A DNA stretch of 64,000 nt, taken from contig NC_080573.1 in NCBI RefSeq assembly GCF_029962835.1, positions 85,970,001-86,034,000 on the forward strand, in the 5' to 3' direction. This stretch comes from Magnolia sinica. Its lineage: Eukaryota; Streptophyta; Magnoliopsida; Magnoliales; Magnoliaceae. The notes under the pieces are model-generated. The model did no database searches. It was given only the letters and a program-made list of their open reading frames with translations, and was not told where the DNA came from. This document shows, in pieces, positions 46,155 to 57,636 of the stretch. A program made the position numbers and the translations under genes. Each line of letters begins with the position of its first letter. Within the stretch, counting starts at the first letter, position 1.

Positions 46155-47795
46155 TGAAAAGGAGAGCTAACGGGTAAACAGGACAAAACTAAATAATAAA
46201 CATAAAAGCGAAAATATATAAACAATACAAAATCTCAATTGCCTAAGTATTGAAACCTTGATTCCAAATAATTCGTATGACAACCTTCACCTAAAATATT
46301 AGACAGGACAACCTTATTTTACTAATGTATTTAAAATTAATCTTTTAAATTAACAAAAAAATATAAAATAATTACAACATTTACCATGAGAATGAAATAA
46401 ATAACATCTACCATAAAAAAAAAATAAAGCATTCACCATAGAAGCACAATGAGTTATAGTATTTCGGTGCTTAAAACAACCACACCTAATCCACTCACAA
46501 AATTACTACTCTCGAAATTTTGGCTTTCACTATAATAAATTTTTCACAGGTTCACCTTAATAACCTAATACAGTTTCTTATGATTTTCACGGGCTCACCA
46601 AAATAAAATCCATTTTGTGATTTTGATGGGGCTATCACAAATAAAACCTACTTTGTGATTTTCACGGGCTATCACATATCAACCCACTGAGATTTTCACA
46701 GGCTATCTTAAAAAAACCTAAAATGAAATAAAGTAAAATACTTATCTTCAAACGTAGAGTCAAATATGCAGTAGCAGCTTGTAGTAGATGAATTTCTTTC
46801 TTGAGTATAGATGATGCATTAGTTGCTCAAACAGAAAGAGTATAGGGTTCTATAGATTCTGGAAATGAAAAACTCAAATGGTACTTGATTCAATTCTCTT
46901 GATCTCAAAGAGGAGTATAAATTAATCTTCAGAATAATATTAAAATGATCTTGAGAAAGGGAATTGAATGACCTAAAAATAAATTATAAATAGCACATAA
47001 TTACTTTGCCAATGACTTGAGCTTCTCTCTCACTTGTAAAAGGTTTGAAGTAATTTTTTGTTGTGATTTAGAATGAGAGAAGTCTTCTATTTATACCCAA
47101 AGATATTAGAAATTTAGCTAGCCTAAGATTGCCTTCGGCTAGTCGGATTCCACCATATTTGTTCCAATGGCTATCAGATTGCGCGGGATAGGATTGATCC
47201 AAAATTCAGCTGGCCCGAGGTGAAATTTGACTAGCCGAATATCACAATTCAGCTGGCCGAATTTCCACAAAATTCAAAAGTTTGCGTTACTGGAATTTGA
47301 CCCGAACTCACTTGGGCTAGACAAATTTCAAGCTTAGGCTAGCCGAACCAAAACTTAGGCTGGCCGAATTTTTAACAAAATTTGTTATTTTGCCCAAAAT
47401 TGAAGTTAGGTTAACCGAGGATGTTAGGTTAGCCGAATTAGAAGTTAGGCAGGCTGAACTCCAGAGCAAAAACACTATTAAAAACCCAAAACCATTGAAA
47501 TTTTGAAAGTACCTAACCTAAGGTCCTTCTATGGTTATATCACATGTATTTCAGCAAATACATGGGATAACTTGTGTTGAACTTTGACTTGATTTTGTCT
47601 TAAAATTTGGTGTCGACTTCTTGAGAAGATGTGCCAATCCTAAGATGATTGTAAGCTAATCTTGAGTTGATCTTCAGGCATATAAAGTAGCTATGATTTC
47701 ATACTTGCGATTTGACTTGAAGCACTTTTGTCTTACAACACTTTTGTCTTACAAAATTTGACAATCCATGTTTGCTAAACATATAAGCACTTACA
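46155..47795 (-). mobile_element. LTR-type insertion (a), copia-like U3
   Basis: Minus strand begins TGTAAGTGC at 47795 and ends CTTTTCA at 46155. Flanks 'ccact' and 'accac' share only four bases in shifted register, so the left end is tentative. A TATAAATA box on the minus strand (47088-47095) is preceded by a cluster of GGCTGGCCGAA/TTCGGCTAGCC half-palindromes (47130-47460). No protein is coded. It is probably a solo LTR. Confidence 0.55.
46575..46715. repeat. Diverged tandem repeat
   Basis: About three to four units of 40-50 bp containing 'gattttcacgggctatcac' and variants. It lies in the transcribed part of insertion (a). Confidence 0.7.
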
Positions 47796-48321
47796 ACCAC
47801 CAGTCTGATCTTCTTGTTCTTCAGCTTGTTATATATCTTATAAGACACGTAACCTCGCGAGATCTTCCGTATGCTTTTACTTTGGCACCAATATGTTCCT
47901 GGCGTAGTAAATCGACAAGTTTTAATCGCGACCCTATTTTAGTACTGCAATACCTCGAGACTTGTACCCTAGCAACCACGCAGGCGCTACGATTCTAATG
48001 TCGTGTGACATGCCCCATTGCGAACCCTAGACTAGGAGTTGTAGTTTTGGCACAATCCGAGGCATGCCGCACAACGCACGTGGGCTTTACTTGCACAAAT
48101 CGCAATGTTGTCAAATCAATCAACTCAGTAACCCATCAACCCATCACTCTCTCCTTCCCTAAAGTCAAAGCCTAAACCCCTACCCTACGAAAGCCATCAT
48201 TTCTCCCAACTTTTCTTTCCATTTCTACCCCCACTCTTCTTTTTTATTTCCCTCTCTACCCAAAAATTCTCCAACAATAAAAACTCCACACTTACTTTTG
48301 AATTTCTTTCCTTAAAAAAAA

Positions 48322-48325
<4 letters not shown>

Positions 48326-48368
<43 letters not shown>
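48326..48368. repeat. (AG)n microsatellite
   Basis: About 21 AG units, in the leader region of insertion (b). Confidence 0.95.
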
Positions 48369-48371
<3 letters not shown>

Positions 48372-50002
48372 GATTTAAGGGAGATTACTTTTCGTTGTGC
48401 AAATCCTCACCATTCATCCTTGCCTAGGAGCTCGGTGGATCGTCCAAACTAATCCATCCATTCATCTTTCGTTGTGAGTGCATGAGAGGGTAAAAATCCT
48501 CCCATTCGTTGTAATTTTTTTTATTTTGGTGGGCTTAGAAAGGTGGGACCCACCTTGATCATGTATTGAGTATGTGGTGGACCCTATAGTGGTGGGGGGC
48601 TACCCCGATGGCCGAATCTCTTTCCCTTCATTTTCTTTTCTTTTCTTACTCTTATGGTGTTGTGGGACCACAAGTGGGCCACATTATTGGAGAGCGTGTC
48701 CCGCATGCTATCATAGCATGGACCACCTTGTGTGGCCCACTGTGATGTTTATTTTTCTAATGAAACCAATTGATTGTGTAAGCACACTTGGATGGTGAAA
48801 ATATACCAAAAATTAATGTGATCCAAATCTTTTTGGCCCCATCATGAGTTGGACATTAAAACGGATGGAGTGGATTTCCTAGGTGGGCCCTATCTCACCC
48901 TTAAAAACAAAAGAAGGAGAGGGGCAGTGGCACTATCGTTGGACGCAACCATGTCCAAAGACACTGTTGGCGCTCTCTACCTACCAAAGCTACCGTGTGG
49001 GATCCCTCTTGGGCCCCATCATGATGTATATATATCATCCACACCGTCCATCCGATTTCCCTTCTCATTTTAGGCATTGAGCCCAAAAATAAAGCTAATC
49101 TGAATCCCAAGTGAGCCATACCACAAATACTAAGGGGTTGGGTTACCCATTGTCATTACTGTCTTTGCAGGGGAGGTTTAGAGTGAGTTTTCTATCATGG
49201 GACACAAGTTGATGTATTTATTAAATCCACACCATCCATCTATCTCTTGGCTCATGTTAGTTGTTCATACTAAAAACCTAGCCGATCCAACCATTAGGTG
49301 GACCACACCACAACCGACGGTGTGGCTGGGAGCACCCCTTACGTCAGCCATGTAGATGTGGGGTGCGGGCGGTGTCGACCTTGATGTATATGTTTAATCC
49401 CCACCTTCCACCAATTTCTCCAGATTATTTTAGGCCATGGGCTAAAAAATGGGGTAGATTCGAACCTCGAGTTGACTGCAATAAGGAAAACAAAGTCCCA
49501 GTGTTGGAACTTTTAAAGGCCCACTATTATATGTGTATGTGATGGAACCTACCCAACGTTGGACTCCTTTGGTCCACAGAGCACCGGCTGACATAATGGA
49601 CGGAATAGATTATCCACTCGTGGACCCCACATAGCAGAAAATAAAAACACATAAAGGAAGAAAGAAAAAAAGTGTCATTGGGCAACGCTAAGTGATGTGA
49701 GAGCGGAAGCCTCCTTGGGCTGCCCCCCACTCATGGACCCCACCATGATGTATATGTTTAATCTACACCATCTACCATCTCCTCCATATTATTTTAGGCC
49801 TTTGGCCAAAATATGACGTAAATCTGAATCTCGAGTGGGTCGTGCTAAGGAAAATAATACCCATTTGTTGAAACCTTTTAGGGTCTGCTATGGAGTCTTT
49901 GATCATCCGAATCAACCCAAAGTAGATTCTATTGGATCCCACTCGAGCTGGCCAAGATGGTGAACGGAGTAGATCATCGATTTGGGCGCCACCTTGATAG
50001 TG

Positions 50003-50004
<2 letters not shown>

Positions 50005-50072
<68 letters not shown>

Positions 50073-50076
50073 GTAT
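50005..50076. repeat. (AT)n then (GTAT)n microsatellite
   Basis: About 28 AT units followed by four GTAT units. Confidence 0.95.
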
Positions 50077-50638
50077 ATAAGAATAATAATAAAGGGCCAT
50101 GCACATGGGTGGTAACTCATTCGTGGCCAAATTTGGGTCTCACAAGTGGGACCTATCTTGATGTATATATTGAATCTGTTTCGTCCACCAACTTCTCTAG
50201 ATCATTTTAGTCCATGGGATGAAATATGAGGTGGAGTTTAGACTCGAGTGGACTACACGAAGGGGAACAATTTTTGTATATTAAAACCTTCCAAGGCTCA
50301 CCATGGGGTCCCTGGTCTTCCAAACCAGTCTTAATCAGAGCCTATCACCCACTTATTGAGCTAGTCTACACGGTGAACAGAGTAGATTATCCAAGTGGGG
50401 CCTGCTTTGATGATGTGACCAAAGCAGACAGAAAAATATAAGGGCATATTCTAACACCCTAGGCAGGCGAACACCTAACTAGGGGCGTGGAAGTGGGGCC
50501 ACATGATGTATGATGTATGTATCATATCCACTCCATTCATCTATCTTGACTGATCATGTTAGGCCTTGAGCCCAAAACTCATGTCAATCCAAATCTTAGG
50601 TGGGCTGCACCAAAAGAAAATGTAGGGGTAAAAACCTC

Positions 50639-50770
50639 TTGGACTTGAGATTTCTTAGTTTTGGGATTCCTTGGACTAGGAATTTCTTAGTTTTAGGATC
50701 CCTTGGACTGGAGAACCCTGAATTTGGGACCCATTGGACCTGAGAATCCCTGGATTCAGGATCCACTGGG
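50639..50770. repeat. Minisatellite, 31-32 bp unit, four copies
   Basis: Units start 'ttggact' at 50639, 50671, 50703 and (as 'ttggacc') 50734, each with 'gagaa/gaatt' and ending 'gggatcc'-like. Confidence 0.8.
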
Positions 50771-51950
50771 TCTTTGTTTATGTTTGGCATCTTGGATTCA
50801 AATCCCTAAATTAGTAGGTGTGTGAATGTTGAAACTATGGTTATATTAAATCCATTTAAGCATATGCTTTTCCTGAACTAATGAAATCATAAGACTCAGA
50901 TTAGCCATGAGCATAGGATCAAATCGTAGTGACTAACCACTGACCTGTAATCGTCGATTTGCTGCAGATTATCCTACTAAAGTAATTATAGTAATGTCAT
51001 TGATAATCTGATTATTTTGGGACATCATTAGTGGGCCGTATGCCTAAATGGATTGGTAGCCTAGTGACACACGTGTTGTACATGTGGGTGTCCATCCGGT
51101 CACTCCCGTGGACCCCACCTTGTTATATGTATTTTATTCATGTCTTGCAAGCTATATGAGGAGCTGATGTTAGTCTAATGTGGGCCACACTACATAGACT
51201 TCTATATTTCTAATGGGGCCTACCGTTCAGTTCCCACTCTCTGTATATGATGTGCCAATTAAGGCTGATTATTGCCTGATATGTCTGATAACATGCTAGT
51301 GTACTTAGCCTGGTAAGACGCATTGAGAACATGCTTAGTATAATGATATCATGCCTAGATTTATGCCTATACGCATCATTTGTATGCATGTTGTGGATAA
51401 TGATTGTTCATAGCATATGCCTTTGGGCTAAGATACTTAGGGGACCCCATATGAGATAGGGTTGCCCCATAGTATTGCGCGGTATGTGGAGGTTTGATGC
51501 ATGATTTGGATGGTATGATTCATATATTTTGTATATTATATGTCACAATCACTTTACGCCTAGTGACATTAGGGTTAAGACCTCCAAAGGCATATCATGG
51601 ATGGCTAGATTAGATACCGAAAATATCTTTCCTAACATTAGGACACTATGGATGTCCTTGGGTGAAAGTCCATAAACCTTTGTAGAATGCTTGAATGACG
51701 AGATCGAGTGGATAACATGAGCGCCCAAGTGCCGAATACCAGTAGGCCGCGTCTCCCCACTATGTTGTAGTCGGTTGAAAATGGGTGTGACCTTATCCAC
51801 CCGGTGGTAGGAGGCTGTAAGTTAGGTTGAGTCTGGCCAGCTTGTAAATGGGTCCTCTATTATTGAGGCATAAAAAATATTCTATTGTATATTTCATTGC
51901 AATGGTCAGAGAATTCCATGGTGTAGATCTTTCCCAGGGTTATTTACTCC

Positions 51951-52175
51951 GTATTTTGGTAAAAATCAGCATCCGAGGGTATTTTACGTATTTTGGTAAA
52001 AATCAGCATCTGGGGGTATTTTGGTAAAAATGAGTGATCTAGAGTATTTTAGTAAAAATTAGTGAGTTGGGGTATTTTGGTAAAAATCAGTGAGTTAGGG
52101 TATTTTGGTAAAAATTAGTGAGTTAGGGTATTTTGGTAAAAGGTAGTGAAGAGGGTGTTTTGATAAAAAAGGTTG
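51951..52175. repeat. Minisatellite, ~29-bp unit
   Basis: About seven units of 'gtattttggtaaaaatcagt' plus 'gagttaggg', upstream of the TATA box. Confidence 0.9.
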
Positions 52176-52317
52176 CATATGTGTCATGTTAATGGAGAAG
52201 AGATGTATACCACTATTTAGGGAAGAAGTTAGTGAACACCATTGTTTAAGGAAGGAGGTTGGTTGTTGCCTTAAGGAGAAGTGGTGGTGATTACCATTGT
52301 TTAAGAAACTGGGAGGC

Positions 52318-52330
52318 CTATAAATACTCC
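52318..52330 (+). promoter_or_regulatory. TATA box in nested LTR
   Basis: 'ctataaatactcc' sits between the U3-side minisatellite and a GA-rich leader. Confidence 0.55.
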
Positions 52331-52479
52331 CTCCCATCCCTCATTTTGACAAGAGAGAGAGAAGAGGTTGACAAAGGAGAGACAAGAGGATAAAAATTAG
52401 GGAGAGGAGCACGTCCACCCAAGCTTTGTGCGCAACCAAGCTTTGTGTGCAATCTTGCGTTGTGCGTAACTCCAAATAA

Positions 52480-52850
52480 GCCCTTGTCCTAATGCTCCAT
52501 TGTGCGCCACTTTCATTGTGTGCTTGTCATAACATCTCCATTATGCGCCACTTTCATTGTGCGCTTATCTTAACATCTCCATTGTGCGCCACTTTCATTG
52601 TGCGCTTGTCTTAACATCTCCATTGTGCGCCACTTTCATTGTGCGCTTGTCTTAACATCTCCATTGTGCCCGCTTTCATTGTGAGCTTGTCTTAACGTCT
52701 CCATTGTGCACCACGCTTGTCTTAACATCTCCATTGTGTGCCACTTTCATTGTGCGCTTGTCTTAACATCTCCATTGTGCGCCACTTTCATTGTGCGCTT
52801 GTCTTAACGTCTCTATTGTGCACCACTTCTATGAGGACTTTGTCTTAATA
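52480..52850. repeat. Minisatellite, 41-bp unit
   Basis: Units 'tgtgcgccactttcattgtg' plus 'cgcttgtcttaacatctcca' at 52501, 52542, 52583, 52624 and on, eight to nine copies. Confidence 0.9.
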
Positions 52851-52857
52851 CAACCTT

Positions 52858-53215
52858 TGTGCGCCACTTCTATGGGGACTAATCCCATGCATTGTGCGCC
52901 ATCTCTTTCTCCTTCATGTCTTAATCCCATGCATTGTGCGCCATCTCTTTCTCCCTCATGTCTTAATCCCATGCATTGTGCGCCATCTCTTTCTCCTTCA
53001 TGTCTTAATCCCATGCATTATGCCCCATCTCTTTCTCCCTCATGTCTTAATCCCATGTATTGTGCGCCATCTCTTTCTCCTTCATGTCTTACTCCCATGC
53101 ATTGTACGCCATCTCTTTCTTCTTCATGTCTTAATCCCATGCATTGTGCGCCATCTCTTTCTCCCTCATGTCTTAATCCCATGTATTGTGCACCACATCA
53201 TCCTCTCCCATGTCC
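52858..53215. repeat. Minisatellite, 42-bp unit, eight copies
   Basis: Units at 52891, 52933, 52975 and so on, built on 'attgtgcgccatctctttct'. Because 42 is a multiple of three, the repeat stays open in several frames (e.g. NPMHCAPSLSPSCL repeated, 52791-53312). This is a by-product and not evidence of a gene. Confidence 0.9.
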
Positions 53216-53329
53216 AAATACCACCCTTGTGCGCCATTCCCTTAGGGATTTTGTCCATATACATGGCTTTGTACGCCACTTTATAAGGGAGAAGCATTGT
53301 GTGTCACTTTGAGTGGGCACTTGTCTTAA

Positions 53330-53560
53330 CTCCAAGCATGGTGCACCACTTCTCATGGTGCTTTGTCCTGAGGCTAGGTGATGTGTGCCACTTCTCATGG
53401 TGCTTTGTCCTAAGGCTGGGTGATGTGTGCCACTTCTATAGGGACTTTGTCCTAAGGCTGGGCAATGTGTGTCGCTTCTCATGGTGCTTTGTCCTGAGGT
53501 TGGGTGATATGTGCCACTTCCTAAGGATGCTTGTCTTAACTCCAGGTAGTGTGTGCCACT
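53330..53560. repeat. Minisatellite, 42-bp unit, five copies
   Basis: Units 'gtgtgccacttctcatggtg' plus 'ctttgtcctgaggctgggtg' at 53341, 53383, 53425, 53467 and 53509. Confidence 0.9.
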
Positions 53561-53860
53561 TCCACATTTCAAGGGATGTTCGTAGCTCCACATTTCAAGG
53601 GATGTTTGCAGCTTCACATTTTAAGGGATGATTGCAGCTCCACATTTTAAGGGATGATCGCAGCTCCACATTTTAAGGGATGTTCACTGCTCCACATTTC
53701 AAGGGATGTTCGCTGCTCCACATTTCAAGGGATGATCGTAGCTTCACATTTCAAGGGATGATCGCAGCTCCACATTTCAAGGGATGTTCATTGCTCCACA
53801 TTTCAAGGGATGTTCGCTCCTCCATATATTTAGGGAAGTGCGCTCCACATTTCAAGGGTT
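53555..53860. repeat. Minisatellite, 26-bp unit, about eleven copies
   Basis: Units 'ccacatttcaagggatgttc' plus 'gcagct', starting near 53558. Confidence 0.9.
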
Positions 53861-55025
53861 ACGCTCCATAGAGAAGAGAATTACAGAAGAAAGAAGAATC
53901 TGTCCATATGATTGTAAAGAATGAACGGAAGGATGATCAAAATTGATCTCAATGGTCAGATCAAGGAATAATGAACGGAAGGATGATCAGAATTGATCTC
54001 AACAGCCAGATCAAGGGTTTCAAGCCCGCATAACCTTTTCGTCTTGGCAAGAAACATCAAAAGTGTCTAAATGCTACCAAAATTGCCATCAGACTGTCTT
54101 CTATTTCATTCATTGCATTGCATTGCATTAATTGTACTTTGTTTTCAGAATCAAGGGAATTTGAGGATGTAAATGAACTCAGAATAAATAAATATCTTGT
54201 GATCATTATTCTCTCACTTTTTCTTTGTTATCATTGAATAAATCCCCCAAATCAAACGCATTTGTTTTCTTGTTGAAACAGTTATCAATGAGCCAGGTGG
54301 GCATTGACATACCACTAGCAAGGTGGATAGTGAGGTCTCTTTCACTCACTTGGTTATGTGCGCGATGGGGCGAAGCCAGTGTTGAAGTGTACTAGATCCT
54401 GGTGGTATTTCCAATGATGAACTGTTTTGATATGTGGACTAGTTAATGATTAACATGTTTACGTTGCATTTCTAGCATACGACATTTGGCCACATAGGCC
54501 TTGCATTGCATAGCCTTGGTGTGGCTAACATCATTTATGGACTTGCAAGTTTAGCTTTCCATCATTTCTACTTACTCCGACATTTATATGCTTGGTACAT
54601 GCATTGCGCACACATGCACGCACTCTCTAAGCTTCGTAATAAGCTTTTGCACATTTGTTACATATAGGTTATGCTAGACCGTAACAACATTGAGGTAGGA
54701 GCATGTGCTCGATCTTTTGGAATTTTGTTATATTATGTATTTTCATTTCAGTACTGTACTAAAAAAATATATTAGTGGATATGTAGTGATGATGTTTTAT
54801 GACTTTGGTACATTTGTAGTTATGCTTCTTTATATAAAAAAAAATCACCCTAAAAATTCTCCTTATAGGATCCCATGATCAGAACTTCACACATGTGAGT
54901 TGGGAGTTGAGAATGGGGTACTACAGAGGTTGTCAACATCGGATTTAGCGCTCGAAAATTTTATGAGCCCGGTTCTTGAGTTTGGGGCATGACACATCCT
55001 AGTTAGAAATCTCTCCTTACATAAG

Positions 55026-56918
55026 TGATGAAATTGCGGTTTAGATCACTGCTTTTGAAGTATGAATGTATGACAAAGGTACTAGAGGGGGGTGAATAAG
55101 ACTTTTCAATAATTATGTCAAATTAAAATCCTTATTGCATAGCTTTAACTAATCTTTAGTTAAACTAAGCTAGGCAATATAACTCTAAAGGCTTCCAAGC
55201 CAATAGAGGGTCCAATCTCATAGACTTCTAAAGATATATCAATTAAGAAACTAGTCTATAGCATGGTGAATATGTGTGAATGGAATATGCTACTCATTAA
55301 TCCTAAACATTCATCTTATCATGCATACATATCTAAGCATTCAAACATATAAGCATGATTTAAACAGATGCACAAATGTCAATCCAAAACACAAGCATGT
55401 ATAGTGGTTCGACTATGTGCCTACTCCACTCCTGTTGGACTCACTCTCTCCTAAAGTGTGTCGGATTTCACTATGAAAAGGTTTTAAATCAGGTTTACCA
55501 CGAACCTTTACAACCTACACAAGAGAATCATTAAAGCCTACACAAGGCAATCACACATACCTACACAAGGACATTATACATATTCTCCCATCCGAGGCCT
55601 ATTAAAGGTCCTAGCGAGTTTGAGAAACAAACTCTAAAACCAAATCCTACACAAGTAAGAGGTTTCAAACTCTTTGGACTATTATACTTCCTTGTAAGTG
55701 GGTGAGCCTTTCTTGTTATACTTCTTGGGTTGTTAGATCTCTACTCTCTTGTACTTCAATCAGCCCCTTGATGCTCTCCCGATCATGTTGCTGTTTCTTT
55801 GTCAAGGTTTTAGCTCCAAGATCAATTTTCTTGCATTGGGTGTTTTAGTAATCTTACTAAGGTAATGGGAGTGGGTTGAATCTCCTATAACTACATGGTA
55901 AGTGGATTTCCTAGGGGATTCAACTGATGAATGCTGTAGAGTATCATGGAGACTATGAATATACCAACAGGTTTGGTCTCAATGCTCTAGAGAAGATCAT
56001 GTTCTTCACAAATAGGAGCTTTGAATGCTCATTAAAGTGAGGAATCACAATGATAAGAACATGAATCTCATAGGAATAGAGTCTAGGATGATTTTGTTAA
56101 GCTTGAGATGCACTAGGGACTCTAGGATGCCTTAATCTATGATTTTTGCAAAGGTTTGGATCCTCCTTTTATAAGAAAAAGGTTGCAACGGATCTCTAAC
56201 GGCTATGTTTCAGTCCTACCAAGTAGTCTTTTGGTCAGACTGAAGTATCTTCGATTGGATCAAATTAGGTCCTGAAGTTGTTGGACAGTTTGGTCCATTT
56301 TCGGTCGGAACAAGGCTTGTCTTCAGTTGCACTTGGTCGAACCTAATTAGCTCCTGAAGTTACTAGACAGTTTTGTCCACTTTCAGTTGGACCAAGGCTT
56401 TATCTTTGGTTGCACTCGGTTGGACCAAAATTAAGCTTGGTCGGACCGAAATTAAGCTCGTCGGATTGAGTTAGCCTTGAACCTTGCTGGACAGTTTTGG
56501 CTTGTTTCAGTCGGACCAAAGTTACCATTCAGTCGGACCGAGTCCAACCGAACAGAACGTTATAGTTCACCTGTTAGCGCACCCATTCCTGCACACTAGT
56601 TTGTCAATCACATGAATTGTTATGTTAAGTAGTCGGGTGAGCCCCTTGGAAAATGAAGACCGAAGACGTAGTGGAGCAGAAGCATCAAGAAACATTCACA
56701 GAAGCTCTTGCGATTCTAACCCTCAAACCAAAACAACATATACTTTCTAGATGATCCTAACCCAAATAGGAGGCCCCATTTTGATCATCCCTTAAGCCAT
56801 AAAGATCATATATTATATCTCTTTGATTTAGCTTTAGAAGTTTGAAGTTGCTAAAAAACACATTGAAGACAGTAACCTTCGGTCTGACCGAATTTGGCAA
56901 TTGCAAGACTTAAACTCA
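55026..56918 (-). mobile_element. LTR-type insertion (c)
   Basis: The plus strand starts TGATGAAATTG and ends TAAACTCA; direct repeats 'cataag' at 55020-55025 and 56919-56924 flank it. Minus-strand TATAAAAG at 56167-56174 is preceded by a cluster of TCGGTCGGACCGA-type palindromes (56205-56570). The phrase 'actagaggggggtgaat' near 55080 and 'gtggttcgactatgtgccta' near 55401 are common in plant LTR elements of this kind. No protein is coded; a solo LTR is likely. Confidence 0.65.
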
Positions 56919-57636
56919 CATAAGAAAATTCGGCCTCACATTGAACACCTTTAGGTGATGATGTGTGTCAGCCCTTTCCATATACTTGTCATTTGATGCT
57001 TGCAACTTGGCTTGAACATCAACATATAAATTTATTATTCGGTCCGTCATATGTTCTACAACAACACTCACGCTTGGCAGCTTAAGCAATGGAAACAAAT
57101 TAAGAATATATTTAGGTACTCGTCCGTACACAACTTCAAACGGGGACTTGCATGTAGATCAAATTTACATATTGTTAAATGTGAATTCTACCCGAGCCAA
57201 GACAAAATCCGACTGTTTGGCTTATCACATGAGATACATCGTATAAGGTTCCTAAGTGTACGATTCACCACCTCGGTTTGCCCATTTTGTCTACGGATGA
57301 TATGCACTGTTGAATTGTAACTTTGTAACAAATCGACTCCACAAACTCTTTCAAAAGTGATTGAGAAACTTAGTGTCATGATCTTAGGTGATAGATTTTA
57401 GGACTCCATGTAATCAAACAACCTCTTAGAAGAATAACTTTGTGACATGTGTAGTGTCGAGAGTCTTCTTGCATAGTATGGAATGAGTCATCTTGAAGAA
57501 TTTATCGACCATAACAAACACTGAGTCCATTCCACACTAGGTCCATGGAAGGCCTATCACAAAGTCCATGTAAAAATCCTCCCAAGGGCCGTTGGTACGA
57601 ACAATGGAGTGTACATGCCCTTGTTATGTCATCTTT
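56919..57636 (-). pseudogene. Gypsy integrase core, split piece
   Basis: The minus strand reads 'GKMT' and 'WEDFYMDFVIGLP' near 57550-57600, then '[15 protein letters not shown]' near 57490. 'NGQTEVVNRTLRNLIRCIS' follows (57230-57300), then 'MYGRVPKYIL' and 'VVEHMTDRI' (57020-57131), ending 'KVFNVR' at 56935. Stops and shifts occur. It continues across insertion (d) to 60820 and across (c) to 54995-55025. Confidence 0.8.

Larger units (their letters stand above)
51864..54280 (+). mobile_element. LTR-type insertion nested in (b), full of minisatellites
   Basis: Starts TGAGGCATAAA, ends TTGAAACA. Flanks 'attat' (51859-51863) and 'gttat' (54281-54285) are a 4-of-5 duplication, and relatives of (b) read straight across this point. 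'ctataaatactccctccc' near 52318 is a TATA box and a GA-rich leader follows it. Most of the 2.4 kb is tandem repeats. No protein gene; probably a solo LTR. Confidence 0.65.
47839..54994 (+). mobile_element. LTR-type insertion (b), TGTCACGCCCC family
   Basis: Plus end GGGGCATGACA at 54994. The left end near 47839 ('tataagacacgtaacc') aligns with the inverted end of 35437-39867. The duplications 'tatct' (47834-47838) and 'catcc' (54995-54999) differ by two transitions. Integrase text of the host gypsy continues across it ('KERFLT' then 'YNKLK'). Blocks around 51540-51860 and 54320-54980 match 62525-64000 and 35437-36500 in reverse. Without the nested element (51864-54280) it is about 4.7 kb, close to the 4.43 kb relative. 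The middle (48480-51250) is 'tgggccccat' repeat text. Confidence 0.7.

Noticed and set aside
52791-53312. A 173-residue protein of 14-residue repeats (NPMHCAPSLSPSCL type)
   Set aside because: The frame is open because the DNA repeat is 42 bp long; other frames and the opposite strand are open too, and it lies in an LTR-like element.
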